Positions 34,972-42,827 of a stretch of DNA of 64,000 nt are shown here, piece after piece. Origin of the DNA: Herbiconiux ginsengi (GTDB lineage Bacteria; Actinomycetota; Actinomycetes; Actinomycetales; Microbacteriaceae); the NCBI RefSeq assembly GCF_900107435.1, contig NZ_FNPZ01000003.1, positions 186,001 through 250,000 on the forward strand, in the 5' to 3' direction. The position numbers and the translations under genes were made by a program. The notes under the pieces are model-generated. The model was given only the letters and a program-made list of their open reading frames with translations. It did not search any database and was not told the DNA's origin. Numbering within the stretch: position 1 is the first letter of the stretch; each line of letters starts with the position of its first letter.

Positions 34972-36197
34972 TGGGAGGGCCCAGCAGCCTTCGATTGCGG
35001 AGGGCGTCGGTAGAGGATGGTGCCGGCTATCACCAGGGCGATGACGATGGTGATCGCCAGCACCACGCCCGCCAGCGGAAGCACCCCCGTGAGCAGGGGG
35101 AGGAGCAGCACCACCGCGGCCGCGCCGAGCGAGAGGGCGGGTGGGATGACGGTCGGCCGGATGAGCGGGCGGTAGAGCGCCCACATCGCCACCAGGAACA
35201 CCGCCACCGGGATCGCGATCGCGTACGCGACCACCACGGCCGGCGCCTCGAGATGGTGCCCGATCGCCTCCACGCTCACCTCGAGCCCGGCGCCGAGCGC
35301 CGCCAACGACGCGAACACGAAGTAGTGACCGTAGCCCCAGAAATACGACCAGTCGCGGTTGCGCTCGAGCCCCACGTGCGCCGGCTCGAGGAAGTAGACC
35401 CACCACAGCCCGAACAGCAGCGCCAGACCGGATGCCGCGAGCAGCACGAACTCGCCCGACGACGATCCGGCGCTCACGACGCTCTGCACGCTGACGCTCG
35501 ACGCGAGCACCGATTCGCCGAGCACGATGATGGTGAACAGGCTGTAGCGCTCGGCCACGTGATGCGGATGCCACGTCGTCATGCCGCGGCGCTCGGCCCA
35601 GATCGGCACCGCCATCTCGCAGACCGCCAGGAACGCGAACACGGCGATCTGCAGACCGAGCGAGAAGCCCTGGGTGACGAACAGACGGATGATCCAGAGC
35701 GCTTGCACGATCGAGATGCCGAGCGCGTACCGCAGCGCGGTGGGGCGCCCCGCCTCGTCCTGGGTCGCTGCCCGCAGCCACTGCACCACGAGGGCGATGC
35801 GCATGATGAAATAGCCGAGCGTGACGAGCGTGTAGTCGCCCGAGGAGAAAGCGGTGGGCACGCCCGCAGCCAACACGAGCACACCGCCCATCTGCAGCAT
35901 GGTGAGCAGCCGATAGGGCACGTCGTCGGTGTCGTAGGCCGAGGCGAACCAGGTGAAGTTGAGCCAGGCCCACCAGATGGCGAAGAACACCATCAGGTAG
36001 TTCGGCAACGCGGTGCCGAGGTGGTCCTCGGCCACGGAATGGGCCAGCTGGGTGACGATCGACGCGATGGCCACCACGAAGGTGAGATCGAACAGCAGCT
36101 CGAGCGGGCTGGAGACGCGGCCCGGTTCGTCGATGCTGCGGGCGCGCATCCGCACCACTGGAATCAGACCGCTGAGCGCGTGCACGTCCTTCGACAT
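34941..36197 (-). CDS. ltrA: Low temperature requirement protein A (LtrA) family membrane protein
   Basis: Protein of 418 residues with about 12 membrane segments. Family motifs are SPLELLFDLTFVVA near residue 30, WWAWLNFTWFASAYDTDD near 95 and RYSLFTIIVLGESVLA near 220. LtrA was named from cold-sensitive Listeria mutants; its biochemical role is not established. The last ten codons lie inside a dispersed GC-rich repeat, so the natural C-terminus may have been altered by the repeat insertion. Confidence 0.88.
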   Translation of the reverse strand: MSKDVHALSGLIPVVRMRARSIDEPGRVSSPLELLFDLTFVVAIASIVTQLAHSVAEDHLGTALPNYLMVFFAIWWAWLNFTWFASAYDTDDVPYRLLTMLQMGGVLVLAAGVPTAFSSGDYTLVTLGYFIMRIALVVQWLRAATQDEAGRPTALRYALGISIVQALWIIRLFVTQGFSLGLQIAVFAFLAVCEMAVPIWAERRGMTTWHPHHVAERYSLFTIIVLGESVLASSVSVQSVVSAGSSSGEFVLLAASGLALLFGLWWVYFLEPAHVGLERNRDWSYFWGYGHYFVFASLAALGAGLEVSVEAIGHHLEAPAVVVAYAIAIPVAVFLVAMWALYRPLIRPTVIPPALSLGAAAVVLLLPLLTGVLPLAGVVLAITIVIALVIAGTILYRRPPQSKAAGPSQTTQGEREAA

Positions 36198-36244
36198 GCG
36201 CTCCAGCTTAGAGCGGTGCCGACGGGGCGGATGCGACCTGCGGC

Positions 36245-36646
36245 TCAGAGGAAGAGCAGCACGAACTGCAGCACCACGGCCAGTGCGCCGATGCCGAGCA
36301 GGATCCAGCCCGTGGTGCGCAGCGCCCGGCCCTCGTGCTTGGGGTCGTCGATGCGGCCCACCGAGGGGTCGCGCGGGCTGACGTAGACCGTGACGTCTTC
36401 GCCGGGTTCGAGCACCTGGGTGTCGTCGTCGATCGAGGGAGCCTCGTAGAGCAGGCCGTCGTCGCCGAGCCAGCGGTAGGCGAGATCGCCGCCGGTGTCG
36501 ATCACCACGACGCCGAGCGTCTCGCTCCAGCCGCGGAAGTAGGCGCCGCGGAGGAGTCCGATCACCAGGAGCACGACGCCGGCACCGAGGCCGATCCAGC
36601 TGAACAGCTCCGTGATCAACGACACGGCGTCGATCGCATCCTCCAT
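36245..36646 (-). CDS. Small membrane protein, DUF3592-like
   Basis: Protein of 133 residues with two hydrophobic helices, one near the N-terminus (about 10-33) and one at the C-terminus. Between them is an extracytoplasmic-type beta domain (SETLGVVVIDTGG, VTVYVSPRDPSVGRI). This layout is that of DUF3592 proteins. ATG at 36646 is used; a GTG at 36655 is also open. Function unknown. Confidence 0.68.
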   Translation of the reverse strand: MEDAIDAVSLITELFSWIGLGAGVVLLVIGLLRGAYFRGWSETLGVVVIDTGGDLAYRWLGDDGLLYEAPSIDDDTQVLEPGEDVTVYVSPRDPSVGRIDDPKHEGRALRTTGWILLGIGALAVVLQFVLLFL

Positions 36647-36732
36647 GGTCAACACCCTATTGGGCCGGAGCCGCTCGCCGCGTCGGCATCCCGGGCCGCT
36701 GCGGAGCCCCGGGCCGAGCCGGAGCCCCCCGC

Positions 36733-36738
36733 TAGAGT
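36733..36738 (+). promoter_or_regulatory. -10 box for the second antiporter, probably leaderless
   Basis: TAGAGT ends 6 bases before the GTG at 36745, with no ribosome binding site, the same spacing as at 30675 and 39100. Confidence 0.5.
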
Positions 36739-36744
36739 GGCAGC

Positions 36745-38430
36745 GTGAACGGTGTGCAGCTCCTTCTCGTGATCGTGGGGGCGATCGCGCTGACCGGACT
36801 CGCGCAACGCCGGGGACTCCAGCCGGCTCTCGTCATCACCCTGGTCGGCTTCGCCGCATCCTTCATCCCGGGCTTCACCGGCATCGAGCTCGACTCCGAC
36901 ATCATCCTGGGTCTCGTGCTCCCGCCGCTGCTCTACTCGGCGGCGCTGAACTTCTCGTTCTTCTCATTCGTGCGCAACCTCCGCCCGATCATCGGTCTCG
37001 GAGTGGGGCTCGTGGTCGCGACCACGCTCGTCGTCGGCGTGTTCGCGGCCTGGGCGGTGCCGGCGCTCACCTTCGGCACCGCCATCATCCTCGGCGCGAT
37101 CGTCTCGCCCCCGGATGCGGTGGCCGCCGTGGCGATCGGCCGAAAGCTCGGCCTGCCCAAGCGCGTGATGTCGATCCTCACCGGCGAGAGCCTCGTCAAC
37201 GACGCCGCCGCGCTCACCCTCTTCTCGATCGGAGTCGCCGCGGTTGCCGGCACCCACACGATCTTCGAGAACCCGATCCTGCTCTTCCTCTACAGCGCCG
37301 TGGTGGGGATCGTGGTGGGCATCGCGCTCGCCTGGGTGTCGATGCTCATCCGTCGCCTGCTGAAGGATGCCGCACTCGAGACGGTGCTGGGTCTGATCGT
37401 GCCGTTCGCCGCCTATCTGCTGGCCGAGCAACTCGAAGCCTCGGGGGTGCTCGCGGTGGTGGCTGCCGGGTTCGTGGTGGGCACCAATGCCAGCCGTGCA
37501 GGTTACGAGACCCGGTTGCAGGAGCGCCAGGTGTGGAGCTCGCTCGATGTGCTGCTCGAGGCCTTCGTGTTCGCCTACATCGGCCTGCAACTGCGCTTCG
37601 TCATCCAGGATCTCACCGATACCGGGCAGTCGGTCTGGGCGGTGTTCGGGGTAGGGCTCCTCGTGCTGCTGGTGGTGCTGCTCATCCGCCCGGCCTGGGT
37701 GTTCCTCTCCTTCGGCCGCAACTACTTCACCGACCGGATCATGCGGCGCAAGATGGCGAGCGACGTGCGCATCCGCGAACGGATCGCTCGGGAGAACGAA
37801 GTCCGGGTCGCGCGCGGTCGCCGACCGCGGCAGTATCCGGTGTTCCTGAATTGGCGGGAGAGCGTCGTCGTGTCGTGGACCGGGATGCGCGGAGTGGTCA
37901 CCCTCGCCGCCGCGGCCGGTGTGCCGATGCTGCTGGCGAACGGACAGCCCTTCCCCGGACGCGCCGAGATCCAGGCCATCGCCTTCATCGTGGCCGTCGG
38001 CACCCTGCTCGTGCAAGGGCTCACGCTGCCCGCGCTGATCCGTGCTCTGAAGCTGAGCGATCCGAAGCAGGACGCCTACGACCGGGAACAGACCGAGCTC
38101 GCCCGGAAAGTTGCGGAGGACGCCTCGAAGAAGGAGTTCGCCGCCTTCGTGTCGGCGCCGCCGCAGGGCATGCCGCTCGAGCTGCTGGAGCGCGTGCAGG
38201 CCATGGTGGCGCGGCAGTCGGAGGATGCCGAGCGTGCGCCCGATCCGACGGAGGGCGAGTTCGGGAAGGCGTTCGGCGCGCTCTACCGCCGCGTGCTGCA
38301 GGCGCAGCGCATGGCCGTCGTGGCCGAACGCGACGCGAACACGCTCGACGACGAGGCCGCCCGGGAGTTCCTCGAGCAGCTCGACTACCAGGAGGCGGCG
38401 ATCGTGTCTCGTCTCGGCAATCGGCTCTGA
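36745..38430 (+). CDS. CPA1-family cation/proton antiporter (second copy)
   Basis: Polytopic protein of 561 residues with about 12 membrane segments to residue 430 and a charged cytoplasmic tail. The ion site has SPPDAVAAVAIG and GESLVNDAAALT. It is clearly homologous to the antiporter at 8002-9585 but divergent, with a longer tail and an inserted basic loop (about 335-365). It probably contributes to pH or Na+ homeostasis. The GTG start with a TAGAGT box 6 bases upstream points to leaderless expression. Confidence 0.9.
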   Translation: MNGVQLLLVIVGAIALTGLAQRRGLQPALVITLVGFAASFIPGFTGIELDSDIILGLVLPPLLYSAALNFSFFSFVRNLRPIIGLGVGLVVATTLVVGVFAAWAVPALTFGTAIILGAIVSPPDAVAAVAIGRKLGLPKRVMSILTGESLVNDAAALTLFSIGVAAVAGTHTIFENPILLFLYSAVVGIVVGIALAWVSMLIRRLLKDAALETVLGLIVPFAAYLLAEQLEASGVLAVVAAGFVVGTNASRAGYETRLQERQVWSSLDVLLEAFVFAYIGLQLRFVIQDLTDTGQSVWAVFGVGLLVLLVVLLIRPAWVFLSFGRNYFTDRIMRRKMASDVRIRERIARENEVRVARGRRPRQYPVFLNWRESVVVSWTGMRGVVTLAAAAGVPMLLANGQPFPGRAEIQAIAFIVAVGTLLVQGLTLPALIRALKLSDPKQDAYDREQTELARKVAEDASKKEFAAFVSAPPQGMPLELLERVQAMVARQSEDAERAPDPTEGEFGKAFGALYRRVLQAQRMAVVAERDANTLDDEAAREFLEQLDYQEAAIVSRLGNRL

Positions 38431-38474
38431 CACCCCGGCCATCCTCTTCCATCCGCCCCGAGCTCAGGAGAACC

Positions 38475-38993
38475 ATGATCATCACCTTCGACGGCACCAC
38501 CCCCGAGATCGACGAGACCGCTTGGATCGCGCCGACCGCGACCATCATCGGCCGCACCCGCCTGGCTGCCCGCTCGAGCGTGTTCTACGGCGCCGTGCTG
38601 CGTGGCGACACCGATTCGATCTCGCTCGGCGAGGGCTCGAACCTACAGGACAACGTGGTGGTGCACGCGGATGCCGGCATCCCGACCACCATCGGCGCCG
38701 GTGTGAGTGTGGGGCACGGCGCGGTGCTGCACGGCTGCACCATCGACGACGACTGCCTGATCGGCATGAACGCCACCGTGCTGAACGGTGCCGTGATCGG
38801 CGCCGGTTCGCTCGTGGCCGCCGGAGCCGTGGTGCTCGAGGGCACGATCGTGCCGCCCGGTTCGCTCGTGGCCGGGGTGCCGGCCAAGGTGCGCCGCGAG
38901 CTCGACGGCGAGGAGCAGGCGCGCATCCGGCGCAACGCGGAGACCTACCTGCGGCTGAGCGCCGGGCACGCGGTGGCGACCGTGATCGGCTGA
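38475..38993 (+). CDS. Gamma-carbonic anhydrase family protein (left-handed beta-helix)
   Basis: Protein of 172 residues made of hexapeptide repeats (IAPTATIIG, VFYGAVLRGD, SLGEGSNLQDNVVVH, GHGAVLHGCTI). The metal-ligand-type histidines occur in VVVHAD, VGHGAVLHG. A C-terminal helix follows. Such proteins are gamma-carbonic anhydrases or acyl transferase-like homologues; activity here is unproven. CAGGAGAACC before the ATG is a good ribosome binding site, and the gene lies 44 bases after the antiporter, so co-transcription is likely. CO2/bicarbonate hydration beside a proton antiporter would fit pH control, an inference. Confidence 0.88.
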   Translation: MIITFDGTTPEIDETAWIAPTATIIGRTRLAARSSVFYGAVLRGDTDSISLGEGSNLQDNVVVHADAGIPTTIGAGVSVGHGAVLHGCTIDDDCLIGMNATVLNGAVIGAGSLVAAGAVVLEGTIVPPGSLVAGVPAKVRRELDGEEQARIRRNAETYLRLSAGHAVATVIG

Positions 38994-38997
38994 GCGC

Positions 38998-39055
38998 CGA
39001 ATCGCCAAAACACGCCGCAACGTCGCACGCCATACCGACGTTTTTTGGCGATTCG
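38998..39055. terminator. Hairpin with 13-bp perfect stem after the gamma-carbonic anhydrase gene
   Basis: CGAATCGCCAAAA (38998-39010) pairs perfectly with 39043-39055; the right arm starts after a T-run. It lies 5 bases beyond the stop codon. A likely terminator. Confidence 0.65.
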
Positions 39056-39094
39056 ATGGAGCACGGCTCCTCGCGCGGGTTCAGGATGCGCGAG

Positions 39095-39100
39095 TACCCT
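39095..39100 (+). promoter_or_regulatory. -10 box for the acyl-CoA dehydrogenase, probably leaderless
   Basis: TACCCT ends 6 bases before the GTG at 39107; no ribosome binding site. This decides the start against the in-frame ATG at 39086. Confidence 0.45.
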
Positions 39101-39106
39101 GAGCGG

Positions 39107-40276
39107 GTGGCAACGACGACCCCCTCCGACTCGCTGATCGACGACGAACTGCTCGACCGCATCCGTTCGCGTGCGGCCGTGCACGATCGCGAGAACTCGT
39201 TCCCGCACGACGACCTGCGGGAGCTGCACGAGGTGGGCTATCTGCGGATGTTCACCCCGGTCGCTCTCGGCGGGCTCGGCTTCGGCCTCGCCCGGGTGGC
39301 CCGGGAGCAGACCCGGCTCGCCACCGCCGCCCCGGCCACGGCGCTCGCGATCAACATGCACCTGGTGTGGACCGGCGTGGCGAAGGTGCTGCTCGACCGC
39401 GGCGACGCCTCGCTCGAGTGGGTGCTGCGCGACGCGGCGGCCGGCGAGGTGTTCGCGTTCGGCAACAGCGAGGCGGGCAACGACCTCGTGCTGTTCGGAT
39501 CGACGACGGAGGCCCATCCGCTGCCCGACGGCTCCTACAGTTTCACCGGCCGCAAGATCTTCACCTCGCTCTCGCCGGTGTGGACACGGCTCGGCGTCTT
39601 CGGGCGTGACGCCACCGATCCGTCGGCGCCGCTGCTCGTGCACGCGTTCGTCGACCGGTCGACCACCGGGATCACCACCCTGGAGGACTGGGACACTCTG
39701 GCGATGCGCGCCTCGCAGAGCAACACGACCGTTCTCGACAGTGCCGTCGCATCCGCCGATCGCGTGTTCCGGAAGCTGCCCGAGGGGCCGAGCGCCGATC
39801 CGCTGATCTTCGGCATCTTCTCGAACTTCGAGATCCTGCTCGCCGCGGTCTACACGGGCATCAGTCAACGGGCGATCGAGCTCGCCGTCGCGTCCGCCCA
39901 CCGCCGCACCTCGCTGAAGGCCGGCGGACGGCCGTATGCGCACGACCCCGACATCCGCTGGAAGGTGGCGGAGGCCGGGATCGCGCACGACGCCATCCCG
40001 CCGCAGATCGAGGCGCTCGCCGCCGACGTTGACGGGCTCGTGAACCACGGGGCGGCCTGGTTCCCGAAGCTGGTGGGCCTCAAAGTGCGCGCCACCGAGA
40101 GCGCGCGTTTCGTGGTGGATCAGGCGCTGCGGGTGGCGGGCGGATCGGCCATCTACTCCTCTGCCGAGTTGGGGAGGCTCTACCGTGACGTGGTGGCCGG
40201 CATCTTCCATCCCTCCGACGGGGAGTCGGCGCACAACACGGTCGCCAACGCGCTGCTCGGGCCCGTCCCCGAGTGA
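39107..40276 (+). CDS. Acyl-CoA dehydrogenase family protein
   Basis: Protein of 389 residues. The N-terminal helical domain (SDSLIDDELLDRIRSRAAVH), the central beta domain (FAFGNSEAGND, SFTGRKIFTSLSP) and the C-terminal helical domain with VVDQALRVAGGSAIYSS match acyl-CoA dehydrogenase/flavin-dependent relatives. No catalytic Glu can be assigned with certainty, and the mid-domain resembles the DszC/acyl-CoA dehydrogenase-like monooxygenase branch, so it may be an oxidase or monooxygenase. It starts at GTG after a TACCCT box. Its stop codon overlaps an ATG that could start the next frame. Confidence 0.83.
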   Translation: MATTTPSDSLIDDELLDRIRSRAAVHDRENSFPHDDLRELHEVGYLRMFTPVALGGLGFGLARVAREQTRLATAAPATALAINMHLVWTGVAKVLLDRGDASLEWVLRDAAAGEVFAFGNSEAGNDLVLFGSTTEAHPLPDGSYSFTGRKIFTSLSPVWTRLGVFGRDATDPSAPLLVHAFVDRSTTGITTLEDWDTLAMRASQSNTTVLDSAVASADRVFRKLPEGPSADPLIFGIFSNFEILLAAVYTGISQRAIELAVASAHRRTSLKAGGRPYAHDPDIRWKVAEAGIAHDAIPPQIEALAADVDGLVNHGAAWFPKLVGLKVRATESARFVVDQALRVAGGSAIYSSAELGRLYRDVVAGIFHPSDGESAHNTVANALLGPVPE

Positions 40277-40310
40277 TGGTCTCTGCGTCGGAATCGGTGG
40301 GCCGCACGAT

Positions 40311-40374
40311 TTCGGGAGGAGGAGAAGCCGAGCGCGCCCGTATTCGGCCTCGGTTCGCGTCTCGTCCTCCCGAA
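40311..40374. repeat. 64-bp palindrome-ended repeat, copy C
   Basis: Same 64-bp length and same TTCGGGAGGA/TCCTCCCGAA ends as copies A and B. It lies between the acyl-CoA dehydrogenase and the nagZ-type gene, ending 6 bases before the probable GTG start. A frame open from 40276 would translate through it, but that peptide has no family match. Confidence 0.85.
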
Positions 40375-40380
40375 ACGACG

Positions 40381-41712
40381 GTGGCACCGCGTGGGCCGGT
40401 CCGGTGGAGGCGCCGGTTCCGTGTCGCCGCGATAGCGTTCGGCCTGTTCGCCCTCACCGGATGCGTGCCGGAGGTGCCGGCCGCCGGCGTCGTGGCCACC
40501 GAGTCGCCGTCGGGCGCTGGATCGGCGCCGGGCGCCGGGGCACCGTCGCCGGGCGCCAGCGACAGCGGCACCGGCACCACGCCGCCGCCCGCTGCCACGG
40601 GCACACCTGCGCCCGTGTTCACCCGACACCGCGCGACGTTCCCGGCCCCGACGCGCGAGGAGCGCATCCGCTCGTTCGCCGAAGAACGGCTCGCGTCGAT
40701 GACCCTCGAGCAGAAGATCGCGTCGTTGTTCATGGTGCACGTGGCGGGCGCCGACCCGGTGGCGCTGCAGTCCTATCTCGCCGGCAACGCGCCCGGCGGC
40801 CTGCTGCTGCTCGGCGACAACGTGCCCGGCAGCGCGGAGGAGGCCGCCGCCCTCACGGCCACGCTGCAGAGCGGCGACGGGCTCGGCACCCTGATCGCCA
40901 TCGACGAGGAGGGCGGCATCGTCGCGCGTCTGGGCGCCGACACCTTCGCCGCGGCTGACACCCTGAAGAGCGAACCCGTGCAGGCGACGACGGATGCCTT
41001 CACGCAGCGTGCCGACCTGCTGCAGTCGACCGGGATGACGGTGAACTTCGGGGTGATCGCCGACGTCACCGCGGATCCGTCGTCGTTCATCTACGAGCGG
41101 GTGCTCGGAACGGATGCAGCCGCGGCGAGCGAACGGGTCGCCGCGGCCGTCGAGGCCGAGAACGGCAAGGTCTACAGCACCCTCAAGCACTTCCCGGGGC
41201 ACGGTGCCGCGTCGGGCGACTCGCATACCTCGCTGCCGGCCACCGACCTGCCGTTCGCGCAATGGCAGGCCGAGGATGCGCCGCCGTTCCAGGCGGGCAT
41301 CGATGCGGGCGCGCCGATCGTGATGTTCGGGCACCTCGTCTACCGGGCCGTCGACTCGGCGCCGGCGTCGTTGTCGCCCGCCTGGCATCAGGTGTTGCGG
41401 GAGCAGCTCGGGTTCGACGGCGTGGTGGTGACCGACGATCTGTTGATGCTCGAGGCATCCGGCGTTCCGGAGTACGCCGACCGCACCGCGAATGCCATCG
41501 CGGCCATCAACGCGGGCAACGACCTGCTGCTCTACAACACGCAGCTCGATCTCCCCGCGATGACGGCGGCGATGGTGGCAGCGGTGCAGGGCGGCCTGAT
41601 CTCGGAGCAGACCATCGACGACGCGGCGTTGCGCGACCTCTCGCTGCGCCGCGACCTGTGGTTGCGCCAGCACCCCGTTCCCGTGGTGCCGGCACCGGCG
41701 CCGGCGCGCTAA
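40381..41712 (+). CDS. nagZ: Glycoside hydrolase family 3 lipoprotein (NagZ-like beta-N-acetylglucosaminidase)
   Basis: Protein of 443 residues. The basic start is followed by a hydrophobic core and lipobox LTGC, then a Gly/Ala/Pro/Ser/Thr linker to about residue 75. The GH3 domain has ERLASMTLEQKIASLFMVH, IDEEGGIVARL, the NagZ motif KHFPGHG with SHTSLPATDLPF, and the nucleophile Asp in VVTDDLLMLEA. It should trim GlcNAc residues from wall fragments or exopolymer outside the cell. The GTG at 40381 is chosen because the signal peptide begins there; an ATG at 40276 is open but runs through a 64-bp repeat. An IS481 element is inserted at its stop codon, which the target duplication restores. Confidence 0.88.
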   Translation: MAPRGPVRWRRRFRVAAIAFGLFALTGCVPEVPAAGVVATESPSGAGSAPGAGAPSPGASDSGTGTTPPPAATGTPAPVFTRHRATFPAPTREERIRSFAEERLASMTLEQKIASLFMVHVAGADPVALQSYLAGNAPGGLLLLGDNVPGSAEEAAALTATLQSGDGLGTLIAIDEEGGIVARLGADTFAAADTLKSEPVQATTDAFTQRADLLQSTGMTVNFGVIADVTADPSSFIYERVLGTDAAAASERVAAAVEAENGKVYSTLKHFPGHGAASGDSHTSLPATDLPFAQWQAEDAPPFQAGIDAGAPIVMFGHLVYRAVDSAPASLSPAWHQVLREQLGFDGVVVTDDLLMLEASGVPEYADRTANAIAAINAGNDLLLYNTQLDLPAMTAAMVAAVQGGLISEQTIDDAALRDLSLRRDLWLRQHPVPVVPAPAPAR

Positions 41713-41713
41713 G
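41708..41713. repeat. Target-site duplication GCTAAG (left)
   Basis: Contains the TAA stop codon of nagZ. The identical hexamer is at 42822-42827. Confidence 0.9.
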
Positions 41714-42821
41714 TGTGATGTCCAGGGACGTTGTTTCGGGTATTCGTCGTTGAGGTGCTGACAGGCGAAGGCCTCCTGTTGTGAAGTGGAGCTATCTAGG
41801 AACCGCTTCACGAATCAGGAGGCCTTCGTGTCCCACGCTAACGCTGCTCTAACTCCCCGCGCTCGTCTCAAGCTCGCCCAGCTCATCGTTGAGGAGCATT
41901 GGCCGGTCGCGGTTGCCGCGAAGATGTTCATGATCTCCCCTGTGACTGCCCGCAAGTGGGCGGCGCGATTACGCGGCGAGGGGCCGGCCGGGATGGTCGA
42001 CCGGTCAAGCCGCCCGCGGTCGATCCCGAACAAGACCGCGCCGGATGTGGTGCGAAAGATCGTCCAGCTGAGGTGGCGACAGCGTCTCGGGCCGGCTCAG
42101 ATCGCGGGCGAGCCCGGGATGCCCGTATCCACCGTGCACGCGGTGTTGGTGCGGTGTCGAATCAACAAGCTAAGCCGCATCGATCGAGCCTTCGGTGAAC
42201 CGATCCGCCGTTACGAGCACGATCATCCCGGTTCGCTGATCCACGTCGATGTCACAAAGTTCGGCAACATTCCTGACGGCGGCGGATGGCGATACGTGGG
42301 TAAGCAACAAGGCGACCGGAATCGGGCCGCGACCGTCGAACGAACCGGGACACCCCGGTCAGCATCACGCGGCCCCGTTCTGGGCACCGCATTCCTGCAT
42401 ACCGTCATCGATGACCACTCTCGCGTCGCTTACGTCGAGATCTGCGCCAACGAGACCGCAGCCACCGCGATCGGCGTGCTTCGCAGGGCCGTGGCCTGGT
42501 TTGCGGACCGGGGTGTCATTGTCGAGAGAGTCCTCTCCGACAACGGCTCGGCATACAAGTCACACGCCTGGCGAGACAGCTGCTCCGAACTCGGGATCAC
42601 ACCCAAACACACCCGCCCCTACCGACCCCAGACCAATGGGAAGATCGAACGCTTCCACCGCACCCTCGCCGACGGATGGGCCTACGCCCGGTTCTATGCC
42701 TCAGAATCAGAACGCCGAGCAACACTGCCCGGCTGGCTCCACTACTACAACCAGCACAGGCTCCACACCGCGATCGGCGCCCCACCCATCAGCAGACTCA
42801 ACAACCTCCCTGAACACCACA
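41714..42821. mobile_element. Complete IS481-family insertion sequence
   Basis: The element is 1108 bp. The left end TGTGATGTCCAGGGACGTTG (41714 on) and the right end read inward (TGTGGTGTTCAGGGAGGTTG) match at all but three of the first 20 positions. GCTAAG occurs directly outside both ends (41708-41713 and 42822-42827), a 6-bp target duplication. Six-base duplications and NCTAGN-like targets are known for IS481 relatives. One transposase gene fills the element. It looks intact and recent. Confidence 0.93.
41766..41830 (+). promoter_or_regulatory. Hairpin that would sequester the transposase ribosome binding site
   Basis: CGAAGGCCTCCTG (41766-41778) is complementary to CAGGAGGCCTTCG (from 41815), with an additional GTGAAG/CTTCAC pairing inside. 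The right arm contains the AGGAGG ribosome binding site and part of the GTG start. Transcripts entering from outside the element would fold and hide the start, while one starting inside the hairpin would not. This parallels the protection known for IS10 and IS50. Confidence 0.6.
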
Positions 42822-42826
42822 GCTAA
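41828..42826 (+). CDS. IS481-family transposase
   Basis: Protein of 332 residues. The N-terminal helix-turn-helix starts VSHANAALTPRARLKLAQ, as in IS481 relatives, and a second helix-turn-helix lies near 75-115. The DDE catalytic core has Asp in HVDVTKFG, Asp in VLSDNGSAY and Glu in NGKIERFHRT. GTG with AGGAGG seven bases upstream is the start. The last codons read HHS and the TAA stop lies outside the element, in the duplicated target, so the insertion site itself supplies termination. All key residues are present; it should be active. Confidence 0.93.
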   Translation: MSHANAALTPRARLKLAQLIVEEHWPVAVAAKMFMISPVTARKWAARLRGEGPAGMVDRSSRPRSIPNKTAPDVVRKIVQLRWRQRLGPAQIAGEPGMPVSTVHAVLVRCRINKLSRIDRAFGEPIRRYEHDHPGSLIHVDVTKFGNIPDGGGWRYVGKQQGDRNRAATVERTGTPRSASRGPVLGTAFLHTVIDDHSRVAYVEICANETAATAIGVLRRAVAWFADRGVIVERVLSDNGSAYKSHAWRDSCSELGITPKHTRPYRPQTNGKIERFHRTLADGWAYARFYASESERRATLPGWLHYYNQHRLHTAIGAPPISRLNNLPEHHS

Positions 42827-42827
42827 G
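42822..42827. repeat. Target-site duplication GCTAAG (right)
   Basis: Carries the transposase TAA on the plus strand and the TAG of the DUF4349 lipoprotein gene on the minus strand. Confidence 0.9.

Noticed and set aside
41714-42821. Evidence that the IS disrupts nagZ or the DUF4349 gene
   Set aside because: Both stop codons are regenerated by the 6-bp target duplication, so both coding sequences are complete.
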